Source: Poronia punctata (Eukaryota > Ascomycota > Sordariomycetes > Xylariales > Xylariaceae). From it: a DNA stretch of 64,000 nt. The notes under the pieces are model-generated. The model had not been told where the DNA came from. It did no database searches and was given only the letters and a program-made list of their open reading frames with translations. The position numbers and the translations under genes were made by a program. How positions within the stretch are numbered: position 1 is the stretch's first letter; each line of letters starts with the position of its first letter. Of the stretch, positions 35,564 through 46,294 are shown piece after piece. Location of the stretch: contig MU401471.1 of assembly GCA_022579005.1 (NCBI GenBank), positions 200,345 through 264,344 of the forward strand, given 5' to 3'.

Positions 35564-37738
35564 TTCTGTGTTTGTTAGACGGCTGCGCGTGTAAAAGGAT
35601 TATGTACAGGAGTCTCGGGTGCTTTGATTACAACATTCGGGAATGTGTTGTATTATTTTATAAGGCTATGTAAAGGCCCCAAGAGAATCCGCGGGCGATT
35701 AATGCGTCAGTTTTCGGATTATCCATTGTCTGCTTTGCAAATTACTTTGGGTGTATCTCCATGTCGGTGGCTTCCCTTAAGTGAGTGTCGTTAGGCCGTT
35801 GACATGTTCGCGGGTATGGTTCAAGTCCCAGCCCTAGAAGCTTAACCTAAACGTAAACATAAGAGATTGGAGGTGAGGGGAAGGGAGAGTGACGGAATGT
35901 CACGGGCAAGCAAGCCCCGGTAATACCTCTGCCTATGGGAAATGTCAGTAAAGGTTTGTTCCTTGAGAACACAATACCTACACGTGATTCCGATCATCAA
36001 ACCCTTGAAATTCCGGGGTATCTACGAGTAGTCTAAAAATCTAGACGGGTAAGCAAATGCCGGGTAGGTACGGACGAAGTAGAAGAAACAAGGAAAAAAT
36101 TCGCGGGGCCCCGGATGTTCCCGAGTCAATCATGCCCTAGACTACTTATCTAGCTCCGTTCGCAACAACAACAACAACAAGAACAACGTCTCGCCCGAGG
36201 CTATTGAATCGAATACTCGTAGGTCAAATAAGTGAGTGAAGCAAAGACCCGGGGTCGTCACATGCTTGAGGACTTGGGAGATATGTGGAAAGGTACATAC
36301 CTAGGTAGATGCGCGGTATTCAGGCTTATTGTACAAGTTTAGATGCTACCCGGTGTTAGGGGTTTTTTTTTTTTTTTTTTTTGAGTCTTCATATGACGGT
36401 TACAATTCTCGGGGGTATAAGAGCGATTGACTATATAATAAGGGCTGGGAATGATAAGTAACAGCTAACCTTAAAAGTACTTGCGCGTACCTTATTGTCG
36501 GACTGAGGCATCGATGTGTTTCTTTTCAGCTGCTGGGTATTTGAAAAGGGGATATTATAACCATGTGATAATGTGCTCGTAACAGGTTGGTATATTATAC
36601 TGGGCATTGGAGAAAATACTAACCTCGCCCTACCTTACTTGTAGAATAACCAGGATGTCCTGCCGCGTTGTTTTCTCTTATGACGCAGGTTTACATATTG
36701 CAGAATCACTACAAGTCTACAAGTACTAGGCATAGGAGGGCAAGTAGTAGGTCCTATACAATTGGAAGATAGATATAGAGAGTAGTATTACTAGTAATAC
36801 ATTTTACAGCTGCGATAACAACCTTTTTTACCGCATATTATGTGTGGTATGCAGCTTGCAATGGCATGCATTGTGACTGTTATTTACCCATGTTCACTCT
36901 GCAGACATGGGCGCCTCGGAGTTTAAGGGATTTCGGGATTTTAAAACCTCTTCTTCTCCCTTGTACGAGTACAATCAGGGAAGGTATGATTGGCCCCGAT
37001 CATCCGGCGTGGTGGTTTATCGATGTCATTAAGAGCTTTTATCTCCGCTAGTCTAGGATTAGACAAGCGCTATCTCTAGAAGAGCTAAACAGCGCAGCTT
37101 CAATTCATAGCCCACCTACGTCTACCTTAAAAAATTCCTACATCTAAGGAGTTCCCCACTTAGGGCCCGATACTTAACGCTAGCGTGCAGATCGCAGCGC
37201 ATTGTTTTTTGCCTAAGTATTTTAAAGAAAAATGACTTGACTTGCTACCTATATACATGTATACCTGCTACCTATACTTGCGACCTTTTCCTATTAACCT
37301 GCGCCTTATATGCAGACCTACAAGTAGGTAGGTAGACCGGCCTACTTATACGTAGGTGCTACCTACATGTATGTTGATAACAATTGAAGTCACTAATCTA
37401 GGAGGTACATGCTAAGGCGCTGTACTAAAGAATCATGTAAAGGGAAGGATCTAATGTGTACTAAGTGGAGAAACTCCGTGGATGTAGGAATTTTTCAAGG
37501 TAGACGTAGGTGGGCTATCAATTCAAGGCACCCCACTATACCGCAGTCAGGTCTTTACCAAAAAAAGTTACCGCATTTTGCTCCTAGGCTTACCTACGCT
37601 AAAAAGTATCTTGTCCTAAAGCACGTCAATTTTCCTGGTCTCTCGTTTCTCAGCATACAATATCTAAGTGAGGCAATTCTATTTCTTCATCGCCAGCTCG
37701 ACTCTATAGCTGCCCATTGAAACTCCCCAGGAGCCTCA
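35564..37738. other. Intergenic region between the P4-ATPase and NADH dehydrogenase genes
   Basis: I see no gene in these 2.2 kb. Three TACTCGTA/TACGAGTA copies (36023, 36214, 36964), a T-homopolymer (36363-36382), a CAA run near 36163-36180 and a dense set of CTACCTA/TAGGTAGG tracts (37240-37370) are present. Confidence 0.55.
36363..36382. repeat. Poly-T homopolymer
   Basis: About 20 consecutive T. Intergenic, with no retrotransposon body visible on either side. Confidence 0.9.
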
Positions 37739-39659
37739 ATGGCGTCGTCTTCGAAGGCCTTGAATCGTTTGGGCGCAGCGGCTACACGACTCTCCTCGGT
37801 CGGAGCCGTCGCTACTAAACTCGGCCGTCCCTATAGCTCCGGTTTTGCGACCACGTCACACGCAAACCGACCCATCCTCGCTTCGTCTACTGTCGCCGCA
37901 CAAGCCGCAAGGTCTGCATCTCGGAAATGGGTGAGATGTTATGCTGACGCTGCTCCGGCTCGCAAGAGGCCCGGCCGGATTCGGACCACCTTCAGGTGGT
38001 TATGGCGAGCGACTTACCTCTCCCTGATACTCGGCACTGGAGTTGTCATCTACGATGGTTACCTCGACCGCCATCCAGATGATCAATTCACTCCTTCACC
38101 CGAGAAGAAGACACTGGTGATCTTAGGTGAGTCCTACCCCTTATCGCGTCGTCGTGTCAACAACCCCCTTTCCGCCAAATGTGTGGAAACCGACCTGACC
38201 TGGCATCTCCGATGTAGGAACTGGCTGGGGGTCCGTATCTCTCCTCAAAAAGCTCGATACCTCGAATTATAATGTGGTCGTCATCTCTCCCCGTAACTAC
38301 TTCCTCTTCACGCCCCTGCTACCGTCATGTACTACCGGAAATATCGAGCACCGCTCCATCATGGAGCCTGTCCGCCAAATCCTCCGTCATAAGAAGGCCG
38401 CCGTCAAGTTCTACGAAGCCGAAGCTACCAAGATCGACTACGAGAAAAAGGTTATCAAGATCTCCGACAACAGCGACATCCAAGGTACCATCAATGAAAC
38501 TGAAGTTCCCTATGATATGCTCGTCATTGGCGTGGGTGCTGAGAATGCCACGTTTGGTATTCCCGGCGTTCGCGAACACAGTTGCTTCCTGAAGGAGATT
38601 CGTGACGCCCAGGCTATCCGCACCAAGATCATGGATTGTGTTGAGTCTGCCGCCTTCAAGGATCAAGATTTGTCCGAGATTGATCGTCTGCTTCACATGG
38701 TTGTCGTCGGTGGTGGCCCCACCGGTGTCGAGTTTGCTGGTGAACTGCGCGACTTTTTTGATGAGGATATCAAGAAGTTGATCCCCGATATCTCCCCGCG
38801 TTTCAAGGTCACTCTGATCGAGGCTCTCCCTACCGTGCTACCTATGTTCTCTAAGCAGCTCATTGACTACACTGAAAGCACTTTCAAGGAGGAACACATC
38901 GAGATCAAGACCAAGACCATGGTCAAGAAGGTCACGGACAAGACTGTCGAGGCCGAGGTTTCCAACCCTGATGGCAGCAAATCTACAATCACTATCCCCT
39001 ATGGTCTGTTGGTCTGGGCTACCGGCAATGCAGTCCGCCCATTGGTTAGAGATCTCATGGCACAGATCCCAGCTCAGAAGGACTCGAGACGCGGCCTGGC
39101 CGTGAACGAGTATCTCGTTGTTCAGGGAGCACGTGATATTTGGGCGGTTGGCGACTGCGCCGTGGCCGGATATGCGCCTACAGCACAGGTTGCTGCGCAG
39201 GAGGGCAACTTCCTAGCGCGTTTGTTCAACAACATGGCCAAGACTGAGGAGATGGAGAGCAGAGTCAAGGAGCTCAGCTCAAGCCTGAACGTCAAGCCCG
39301 GCAATGTTGCTGAGATCACAGCGGAGATTGAGAGTCTCGAGAAGCAGCTCCGCCGTATCAAGGATGTCAAGCCTTTCCACTATTCTCACCAGGGTAGCTT
39401 GGCTTACATCGGCAGCGAGAAGGCCGTTGCCGATGTTGCCTGGTTGAATGGAAACGTCGCCTCGGGCGGTAAGCTGACTTACCTCTTCTGGCGGAGTGCC
39501 TACCTGAGCATGTGCTTCAGCAGTAAGTTTTTTATTATACCTTTCCCTTATTTGTGAGACGACAATGACTAACATAGTTTTCTAGCCCGGAACCGTGTTC
39601 TCGTCGCTCTTGACTGGGTCAAAGCCAAGGTGTACGGCCGTGACGTCTCTCGCGAGTAA
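37739..39659 (+). CDS. Alternative NAD(P)H:ubiquinone oxidoreductase (type II), mitochondrial
   Basis: Three exons, 37739-38126, 38218-39522 and 39586-39659, give 588 residues. Junctions are in phase (LVIL-G-TGWGS and CFS-T-RNRVL), with CTGAC and CTAAC branch sites. Residues 1-70 form an Arg/Ser/Ala-rich mitochondrial presequence, followed by a hydrophobic segment (about 92-109, TYLSLILGTGVVIYDGYL). Two Rossmann motifs are visible: LGTGWGS for FAD (about 130-135) and VVVGGGPTGVEFAGEL for NAD(P)H (about 291-306). Family sequences include SPRNYFLFTPLLPS, WAVGDCAV and a C-terminal YLFWRSAYLSM membrane-binding helix. The enzyme passes electrons to ubiquinone without pumping protons and bypasses complex I. 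The insert before the C-terminal part is a coiled Glu/Lys-rich stretch without an EF-hand loop, unlike calcium-regulated NDE1-type proteins. Whether the active site faces matrix or intermembrane space is open; the hydrophobic segment after the presequence favours external. Confidence 0.95.
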
Positions 39660-40439
39660 ATACCATCCTAATACCGGTAACATACCCTCATAGCGAGTGA
39701 CTTCCATGACGGCACAGTAGCATACCCGAGCTCGTCCTGGAATCTACGTGGAGTCGGGAGCAAATTAATAGCTTACACTGAGCCGAGCGCTGCTCTGTCT
39801 TGCCCTGCGTGTACGTGGTTGAGGGGACTCGAACAGGCAAACTGCCTAAACCTACCTACTCATACAGCATCTGTTCACACAAAACACTCTTCCACACACA
39901 ATGTCATATTTATAGAGGAAAAACGAGAGAAGGTCATCGAGGCGCTGTCAAAAAAGCATAGAGCGGGAAGGGAACTCTGGAATAATGATTGCTCTTTGTC
40001 TCGGCGGTTTGGCGGGTTGCATAACAAAGTCCGGCAAGGCTGTGATAAGAAGAGAGGAATTGCTTCTGGTTTTTTTTTATCTCCTCGGCTGTTTTAATTT
40101 GTTGTGTTTCTATTTATTTTTAAAAGTCACTTGCCTATAATACATTACTTTTAGAATATTCTATTATGTCCTCTGGATCTTTGCTTGATCGTTAGGTGTG
40201 GGTAGTATTATAAGAGCCATCGACTTTGTTGTCCAGTTTTCGAGATGTCTTGCACGCCTTGTTTTTCTATATCTAGGATAAACTGGTCGAATCATATGGA
40301 GATCACATGCCATATCTAGAAAATGATGAAACTTTTCTAATGATAATTATAAGCAAGCCTTTCCTTTGCAAACCAGTCCTGTCTATGATGCTTGCTAGGA
40401 ATAACATAAACTGTTGTTGTTGTTATATGCTTCTCTCCC
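39660..40439. other. Convergent intergenic region
   Basis: These 780 bp lie between the 3' ends of the NADH dehydrogenase and GNAT genes. T-rich tracts near 40070-40130 could act in 3'-end formation. I see no gene. Confidence 0.55.
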
Positions 40440-41570
40440 TTATTTCGTCTCGGGCTTAGCATTTGGCTCTCTCACCACTACAAGAATAGCCATGTCAGAT
40501 ATGTCAATGTCACTCACTCCCTCAGGTCCATGTGTATATAGTTGTATAGGGGAACAACTTACTAGCAAAAAGCTTTATAGCCGTACCATCATCATCACAT
40601 TCCAGCTCCTTTGCGAATCTGAAGCCGAACCGTTCGTAAATCTGCATATTAGGCACGTCGCGACTAGATTCGAGATAACAAGGCATGTTTTCCATGTCGG
40701 CTTGGTTTGTGACGTGTTCCATCATTTGACGACCTACGCCGCGGCCTTGGGCTTTTGGGACCACGACCATTATCTTTTTTTTTTGGGTGATTTGGGAAGT
40801 TAGTTGGGAAGAATATGGGATGAGAGGGATGAGAGGGAGAAGAGAGAGAAAGAGAGAGAGGGAAAAAGACTTACGTTTAGGAAATAATATCCTCGGGGAT
40901 CTTGCCATATTTCGGATTGGACGTTTGATTGGGCTGCTTTCCAAATCCAATAGCGCTTTTTAAGGGGGAGGAGGGGGAGGAAAAGATGATGATGTTAGTA
41001 TTGATGGTGAATTTTGTGTGTAGGTGCGTGCTTGCTTGATAGATCGGGATGGTTTGGGGACCGGGTGAAAAGAGGAGGAGGAGGAGGAGGAGGTAGACAT
41101 GGTATGTTAGGTAGCGTATGATTAACGCGATCCTCACGACCACAACCAAACAAGCGCAGAATAAAACGTCCGTCACCTTCCAGTGAGTAGTTTCATCATG
41201 CCAAAACTTTTGAAGTCTTTTTTTTTTTTTTTTTTTTTTTTGTTTTTTTGCCGCTACTAAAGCAAACCGCGGAGAGAAGAGGGGAATGCACACACGCAAA
41301 CATACCTTGACATTTAAACCCCCACGTCCAAATTGAAGATTCATACCGAGTTGATTAAACCATAAACGCCAGCCCTCGAACCAGTCATACCATGTCTGAG
41401 GCTGACCAGCTAGCTCCGGACGTAACCAGCAAGCGACGCCGAGGACGTCGTCGCTGCCTTCTTCTTTGGCGACGTGGAATAGACCGTTGCGCATACCCCA
41501 TCGACAGCGGATTCCTAGGGAAACAGCATTTCGTTTGCGGTCGAACTGGGGAAGGCTGTTAGTAAGGTTC

Positions 41571-41605
<35 letters not shown>

Positions 41606-42143
41606 TTATGGGGTGAGTGAAGGCATAAAGTGTGTCGTTTTTGACCGGGTGGTTTGAAACTGTCGTTGTGGATGATTTGGAAAGGGGTGATGGATGATAC
41701 AGGATGATGAAACCTTGCCCCTGTCTAACGATACAGACTGACTAAAAATAAATAGGGCAAAAATCGGAAATGGGACAGCTTTTTTTGACCTCTTGACTTA
41801 CTTTTGATTTATCAAATACCCAATTGTTGTACGGATCATCGGCAAAGGCCTCTCTGATGTAAAGCGGGCAAGATTAGCTAAACTATGTATATCGATGGTG
41901 CTGTGATATATGCGCGCAAGTGCCCGTCTGTCTTCATGTACAAAATGTCAACTGCGTAAAAGAGTTTTTTAAACCAGAAATCTGCCTAGATAAAAGCATA
42001 AAGGAAAAACCTAAATAGGGGACCGGCATAACCAAACCTTATTTACTTCCCCGACCCTTGCAAATAAAGACGTCAACTTACTGGATGGCAGCAACCGCGC
42101 CAGGAATATCTCGCTCGGTTATTGGAGAGACATGGATTGCCAT
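40440..42143 (-). CDS. GNAT-family N-acetyltransferase, six exons
   Basis: Six exons, 42143-42082, 41853-41802, 41545-41306, 40955-40875, 40773-40563 and 40477-40440, assemble in phase to 227 residues. Joins read AAI-Q-EAFADDPYNNW, FDKSK-FDRKRN, LNVK-RYWIWKAA, YYFLN-IMVVVPKAQG and KLFA-MVREP. The fold is GNAT: start MAIHVSPITERDIPGAVA, LFHVAKEE...VLGVACWLRP (beta strands), motif A YYFLNIMVVVPKAQGRGVGRQMMEHV with the QGRGVG acetyl-CoA loop, and motif B PCYLESS...NMQIYERFGF. Such proteins in fungi are often annotated as GNAT acetyltransferases without a defined substrate. Introns 2 and 3 contain T homopolymers of about 30 and 24. The last exon is only 38 nt. A cytosolic small-molecule acetyltransferase is the simplest reading. 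Confidence 0.9.
41218..41249. repeat. Poly-T tract inside a GNAT-gene intron
   Basis: Twenty-four T, one G and seven more T, within intron 3 of the minus-strand GNAT gene; on the transcript this is poly-A. Confidence 0.9.
41575..41604. repeat. Poly-T tract inside a GNAT-gene intron
   Basis: About 30 consecutive T, within intron 2 of the minus-strand GNAT gene; on the transcript this is poly-A. Confidence 0.9.
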
Positions 42144-43534
42144 TTTGGAGAGAGAGAGAGAGGACAGGAACGCGCTGGTTGGATTGATATTTTTAAGCGA
42201 CCCAGAACCGTGGTATCGTGATGGAGATGCAATGTGACGATGGAAAATGATTTGGAGTTCGTTCCTGTCTCTTGATATTATGTGTTACCTGCAATGTAAC
42301 CCGGTAGCGGCACGGTTGGACTTTCCAACTTTGGCAAGTGTCCTAGCTTTTGAGATAATTCCAGGTAACTATTTTTGTTCTAACCTTGATTAGTTTGGGG
42401 TATCTCTTAGCTCTAGATAGAGAGAAGTGGTAGGTTTGTATTTCTCTCGTGTCACATTCCCAGGCACGCCAGGTTTTATCTTAGAAATCAGGTCAGATCG
42501 GACTACCTAGGTATATAAAATAGTTTTTGTACACGACGCGGGCTTACATTGATGGTAAATATCGTGTTGGCCGTTGGGTATACCGCGTTATACATAGTAA
42601 GTAGGCACATGTACCTATGTTGCACATGTTACAAGGATAAATCGAGGTTGGCTAGACTGTTACAAACTGGGCTAGGCTATGGATCCCCTGTTTGCGACCC
42701 TTGTCTGATCGTTCTTACCCCCTGCTGCGACAAGATGCAGCCATTGCCTCATAGTCATACTGCCTCAGTCGTGACGCTGGGGCGTGGTAAAGAATAGGCA
42801 TGCCGAATCGAACATGGCAACCAGGGGCTTACTCGACAATTGGAAACTAGGCATTGACCTACCCAACCATCCGAGTGCCCCTGAGGGTCTCCTGCCGAAC
42901 TTGATGTGTCAAGCGTGTAACCCAGGCGGACAAAGGCGAGCTTTTCGACTTCTTTCAGTCGGTCCCTGATCTCTCTCCTGGTCTAAATTACTTGAAGGTT
43001 CTCGTATTAGTCCTTCACTCCTCATCCCTGTGCTTTCATGGGACCAGCCTTCTCAGCTTTCCAAGACCACAAACCGTGTTCTTTTTCTCGTGCTCTCCAC
43101 AGCTTATCGCTGGCTGTGAGCTCTCCGATAGGGGCTATGCTCTCATCTGGTCATTCGAGGTGTACATACGAGGCGCTGTAGGACTCAGTACAGCGCAAGG
43201 TGTTGGGAATAAAGAACCATGTCACCCCTATGTGGCAAAAAGCCGGGTTCGCCACACCGCGGAAACACTCTGTCAAATACCGAGAGATCAGTGGTCCACT
43301 CCCCTCTGGAAAGGAAGCGGGCTACTTACTGATGGCGACAATGATGATCGTAGCGGCGACAACAGAAACGGCGATATGGGGGGGGGGGGGACAAGACCAA
43401 ACACGACGGTACACCCTTTCAAGTACCGGCCTATCATATCCAGTGCTAATGACCTATATAGCCGCCCACAATGTCAAGCTCCGAACCCGTAGGAAACCCA
43501 GACAGCTTAATTAAGATGTCTTTGACTTGTCCAG
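42144..43534. other. Divergent region upstream of the GNAT and membrane-protein genes
   Basis: This stretch holds the GNAT promoter and probably the unresolved 5' part of the downstream membrane-protein gene. A frame open from 42992 to 43488 could splice in phase through a 46-nt intron (43489-43534, GTAGGA...CAG), joining QAPNP to TVWGP. Its earlier part does not look convincingly coding. A run of 13 G (43378-43390) lies inside it. Confidence 0.4.
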
Positions 43535-44593
43535 TACTGTCTGGGGCCCCCAGTCTTCGGCTCCGACGCAAACCGGCATTACAGATAGCAAAGTTGGCAG
43601 CCAGGACGGCGAGGACCGTAATGCTGGCAAGCCGTGTCCTGGCTTTGGTGGGTTTCAGAACGAGAGGAAAGGACTTGATCCTGCAACTGAACGGATACAG
43701 GTAGCCATAGGGTCTCTCGGTAAGCTTTGTCATCTCTTAAAGTTGCGCGCACACTTCCCAATCCCCTGGCCGCTCCCTTTTGTGTTTCCGACACACGCCA
43801 TTATTACTGTGTGCTGAACTTTTCGATGGGTATTTTCATCTTGTTGTGTTTCATTTGCTGGGTAGTCTTTAAGGGCCTGAAGAATCCCGAACGTTCTGGT
43901 ACCAAGCACAGGCGCATCAAAAGGAGCTGTCTCCCGATATGGCACGTTTCGCGTCAAAAGTCAGCAAATAATACCGAAACAAACAATGGGCTTCATACAC
44001 AGCAGAAAGTATCAGAAGAACCATCGTCAACCTTTGAGGCTAGGAACTTCAGTCAAATGCGGTCCACCCCTTATTATGACCAAGAAAAGCAATATCCTAC
44101 AGTCTCAGAAGGACCACCATATCCGTCTCTTGAGACTGTTCGGAGCGAGAGGGCAGAGTTGTGGCGCGCTCCGGAACCTTATCCACTACACCAACAGAAT
44201 CAAAATCATCTAGGAAAACAACAGGTCGATGTCCATCATAACCCACCAGAAATAGCCCTGCAGCCACTCCAATACAATGCTACAAAGGGGCAGGTATACA
44301 GAGTGAGCGAGATGTCGTCTTTATCCTCAGGCTTTGGAGATGGGGACATTATCGTAACTCAACCTGATACCGCGATACCGCACGTGGGGGACGGCCGGGA
44401 AACTTGGATTAGAAGGAGCTGGAGAGACAGCGTCTGCGCGACGACGATTACTGAACGACCTAATCGGTTTCGCTCGATTCATAGCTGGCTAGATCAGCAG
44501 AAAATGCGCTTCAAAGGAGTTGATTCGAGCAAGAAGCCAACTGCATTTCCTGCTGCCCACGCAGAGGGGGTTCTCCCAGCAGATCGCCTATAA
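43535..44593 (+). CDS. Putative single-pass membrane protein, fungal family of unknown function; gene model uncertain
   Basis: Two coding stretches look related. 43535-43719 encodes TVWGPQSSAPTQTG...GFGGFQNERKG...ERIQVAIGSL, a polar probably extracellular segment. 43830-44593 encodes IFILLCFICWVVFK followed by a cytosolic tail of about 240 residues with a RFRSIHSWLDQQ motif near the end. Joining them gives one continuous membrane helix (VAIGSLGIFILLCFICWVV), and the phase is exact. However, the 110-nt gap starts GTAAGC, has a GTGCTGAAC branch-like site 10 nt from the end, and ends in GG rather than AG; no AG lies nearby. Alternatively translation may start at the ATG at 43826, which itself begins the hydrophobic segment. 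The first exon or exons are not resolved. No known domain recognised. Confidence 0.5.
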
Positions 44594-44642
44594 CGATTTA
44601 TAATTTCGTATGGCTCATAAAATTATACTTTCTATATATAAT
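44594..44642. other. 49-bp convergent gap
   Basis: Only 49 AT-rich bases separate the stop codons of the membrane-protein gene and the permease gene, so their 3' untranslated regions must overlap on opposite strands. Confidence 0.8.
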
Positions 44643-46294
44643 CTACTCGGCTTTAGACACCCGTGTCAGTACGGTAATGGTCGTCCCGTCATCTAGAATG
44701 TCTTCTTTCTCCTCCAACCTGTAGCCGCCCAAGCGCGGCAATATCACTGTCCAGACTAACCAATACAGAAAGCCAAACACGATAACGCTCACTCCAACAA
44801 CGGCGTACGTGGCGTACCACATGCCATCGGGATCCGGATTGGATGGCGGGAAGAAGGGCGCAGCTAGGAGAGCGAGGCAGAGTACGGCTCTAAATATAAC
44901 GGCCGGTAGCCAGGCCTTGAACGGACGTTTAAGGTCCGGCCGCTTGTACCGAAGCCAAAGGAGGCCGAGGGTGAGGGCGAGGGCGTAGACCTGCCCGGGA
45001 TATCCTTCTACTTCGAGTATGAAGGAATAGACCTGTTTGGTGGGCGGCAGGACGATGACGAGCACGGACGGGACGTAATGGACTAGGAGACCACCCATGG
45101 GTGCGTTGAAGGGTTTCGACGACGAAAGATAGCGCGAGAAAGGCAGGAAGCCGGCTCTTGCGACTTCTTGGTTGAGACGAGCCTGCGAGTCACCACCATT
45201 ATTTCAGCATGATGTGTATAGGGGTCAGGGTCAGGGTCATGACTTACGAGTGCAAAGGTGACAACCATGACATTACCGGCCGCCGAGAGTGCCACGGCTA
45301 AAGGGAGGAAGCGCCTGCCCATATTCTCACCAAAGACTCGTTCGAAGAAGAGCGCAGCAATAAGCTGCCCGCTCTGCTTGATTTCCTCGACGGGCACGAC
45401 GGCGAAATAAGCCAGGTTCGCCAGCAGGTAGAGGAAGCAAGCGGTGACGAGAGCCGACAGCGAAACCGACTTGAGTGTCCTGACCGGATCTTTGACCTCG
45501 TTCAGCACGTTGTTCAGATTGGTGAGGCCGGCGTACGAGTAAAAGACCTTGAAGAGCGAGGTGCAAATGGTGCCAAAGCTCCAATCACTGCCCTCCCAGA
45601 ACTCGTCAAAGCCCCTCGGCCCAAACGCCACCTTTGGCTCCGCCTGAGTCGGCCGGAACAGCACGACATACAGAGCCGAGAAGACCATGAAGACGACCAG
45701 GCCGATTTTTATATAGCCGAGGAAGTTCTGGATCCTGATGCCGGCTCGATACCATACCCCATGAATGACAGTGACGACGGTCAAAAGAACGACGGCGAGC
45801 GCCTTGCGCCAGACATCGGCGGGCTCACGGTCAAAGGCGAAGAAGACATACTGGCTGAAGATGACGCAGTTACTCGCGGTGAAACCAAGCAAGACGGCCT
45901 GCACGGCCACCAATGTCGAGGCCAGGAAGCGCGGGCGCGTGTACGTGAACTCGAGATAGACCTTGTCGCCACCTGAGCGCGGTAACATGCAGCCGTACTC
46001 GAGACTCACGGCTAGACCGGCGGCCACGATGACGGCTCCGACGACCCAGAGAGTCAGAGATAGTCCGACGCTGCCGGCCGATTTGAGGATCACGCCGGGC
46101 ACGGCGAAGATGCCGCTGCCGATGACGCGGCTTATAGCGATTATGTAGGCGCTTCTCCAGCCGATGTTACGGCCCAGGATGGAGTCTTCGGGCAGCACGT
46201 CGTCTTCTATGCGGCCGTGTTCTGGTTGCGTCGTTCCCGAGTCCCCTGATAGCAGAGGCCGCTCTTCGTCTTGCGACGATGGTTCGTCGGCCAT
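44643..46294 (-). CDS. APC-superfamily amino-acid permease, Mup1/LAT-like (methionine-permease type)
   Basis: Two exons, 46294-45248 and 45182-44643, give 528 residues. The 65-nt intron (GTAAGT to CAG) contains tandem CCCTGA units; the join reads VTFAL-ARLNQEVARAG. The APC signature IAISRVIGSGIFAVPG occupies membrane helix 1 (about 52-67). About 12 membrane helices are evident, with YSYAGLTNLNNVLNEVKDP in helix 6 and its loop, typical of the LAT/YLAT group that includes yeast Mup1 and Mup3. Substrate is inferred only: neutral amino acids such as methionine are the usual fungal case. The N-terminal tail has an acidic dileucine-type signal, DEERPLL (9-15), which in yeast vacuolar proteins acts as an AP-3 sorting signal, so residence in the vacuolar membrane is possible. 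Confidence 0.9.

Noticed and set aside
35800..35850. tRNA-like sequence ending GGTTCAAGTCCCAGCCC
   Set aside because: The putative T-arm stem does not pair and no D-arm or anticodon stem can be placed upstream.
36363..36382. Poly-T as the tail of a LINE or retrogene
   Set aside because: No retroelement coding sequence, target duplication or gene copy is visible next to it.
39815..39850. tRNA-like GTTCGAGTCCCC on the minus strand
   Set aside because: The bases flanking the GTTCGAG loop do not pair, and no cloverleaf can be built.
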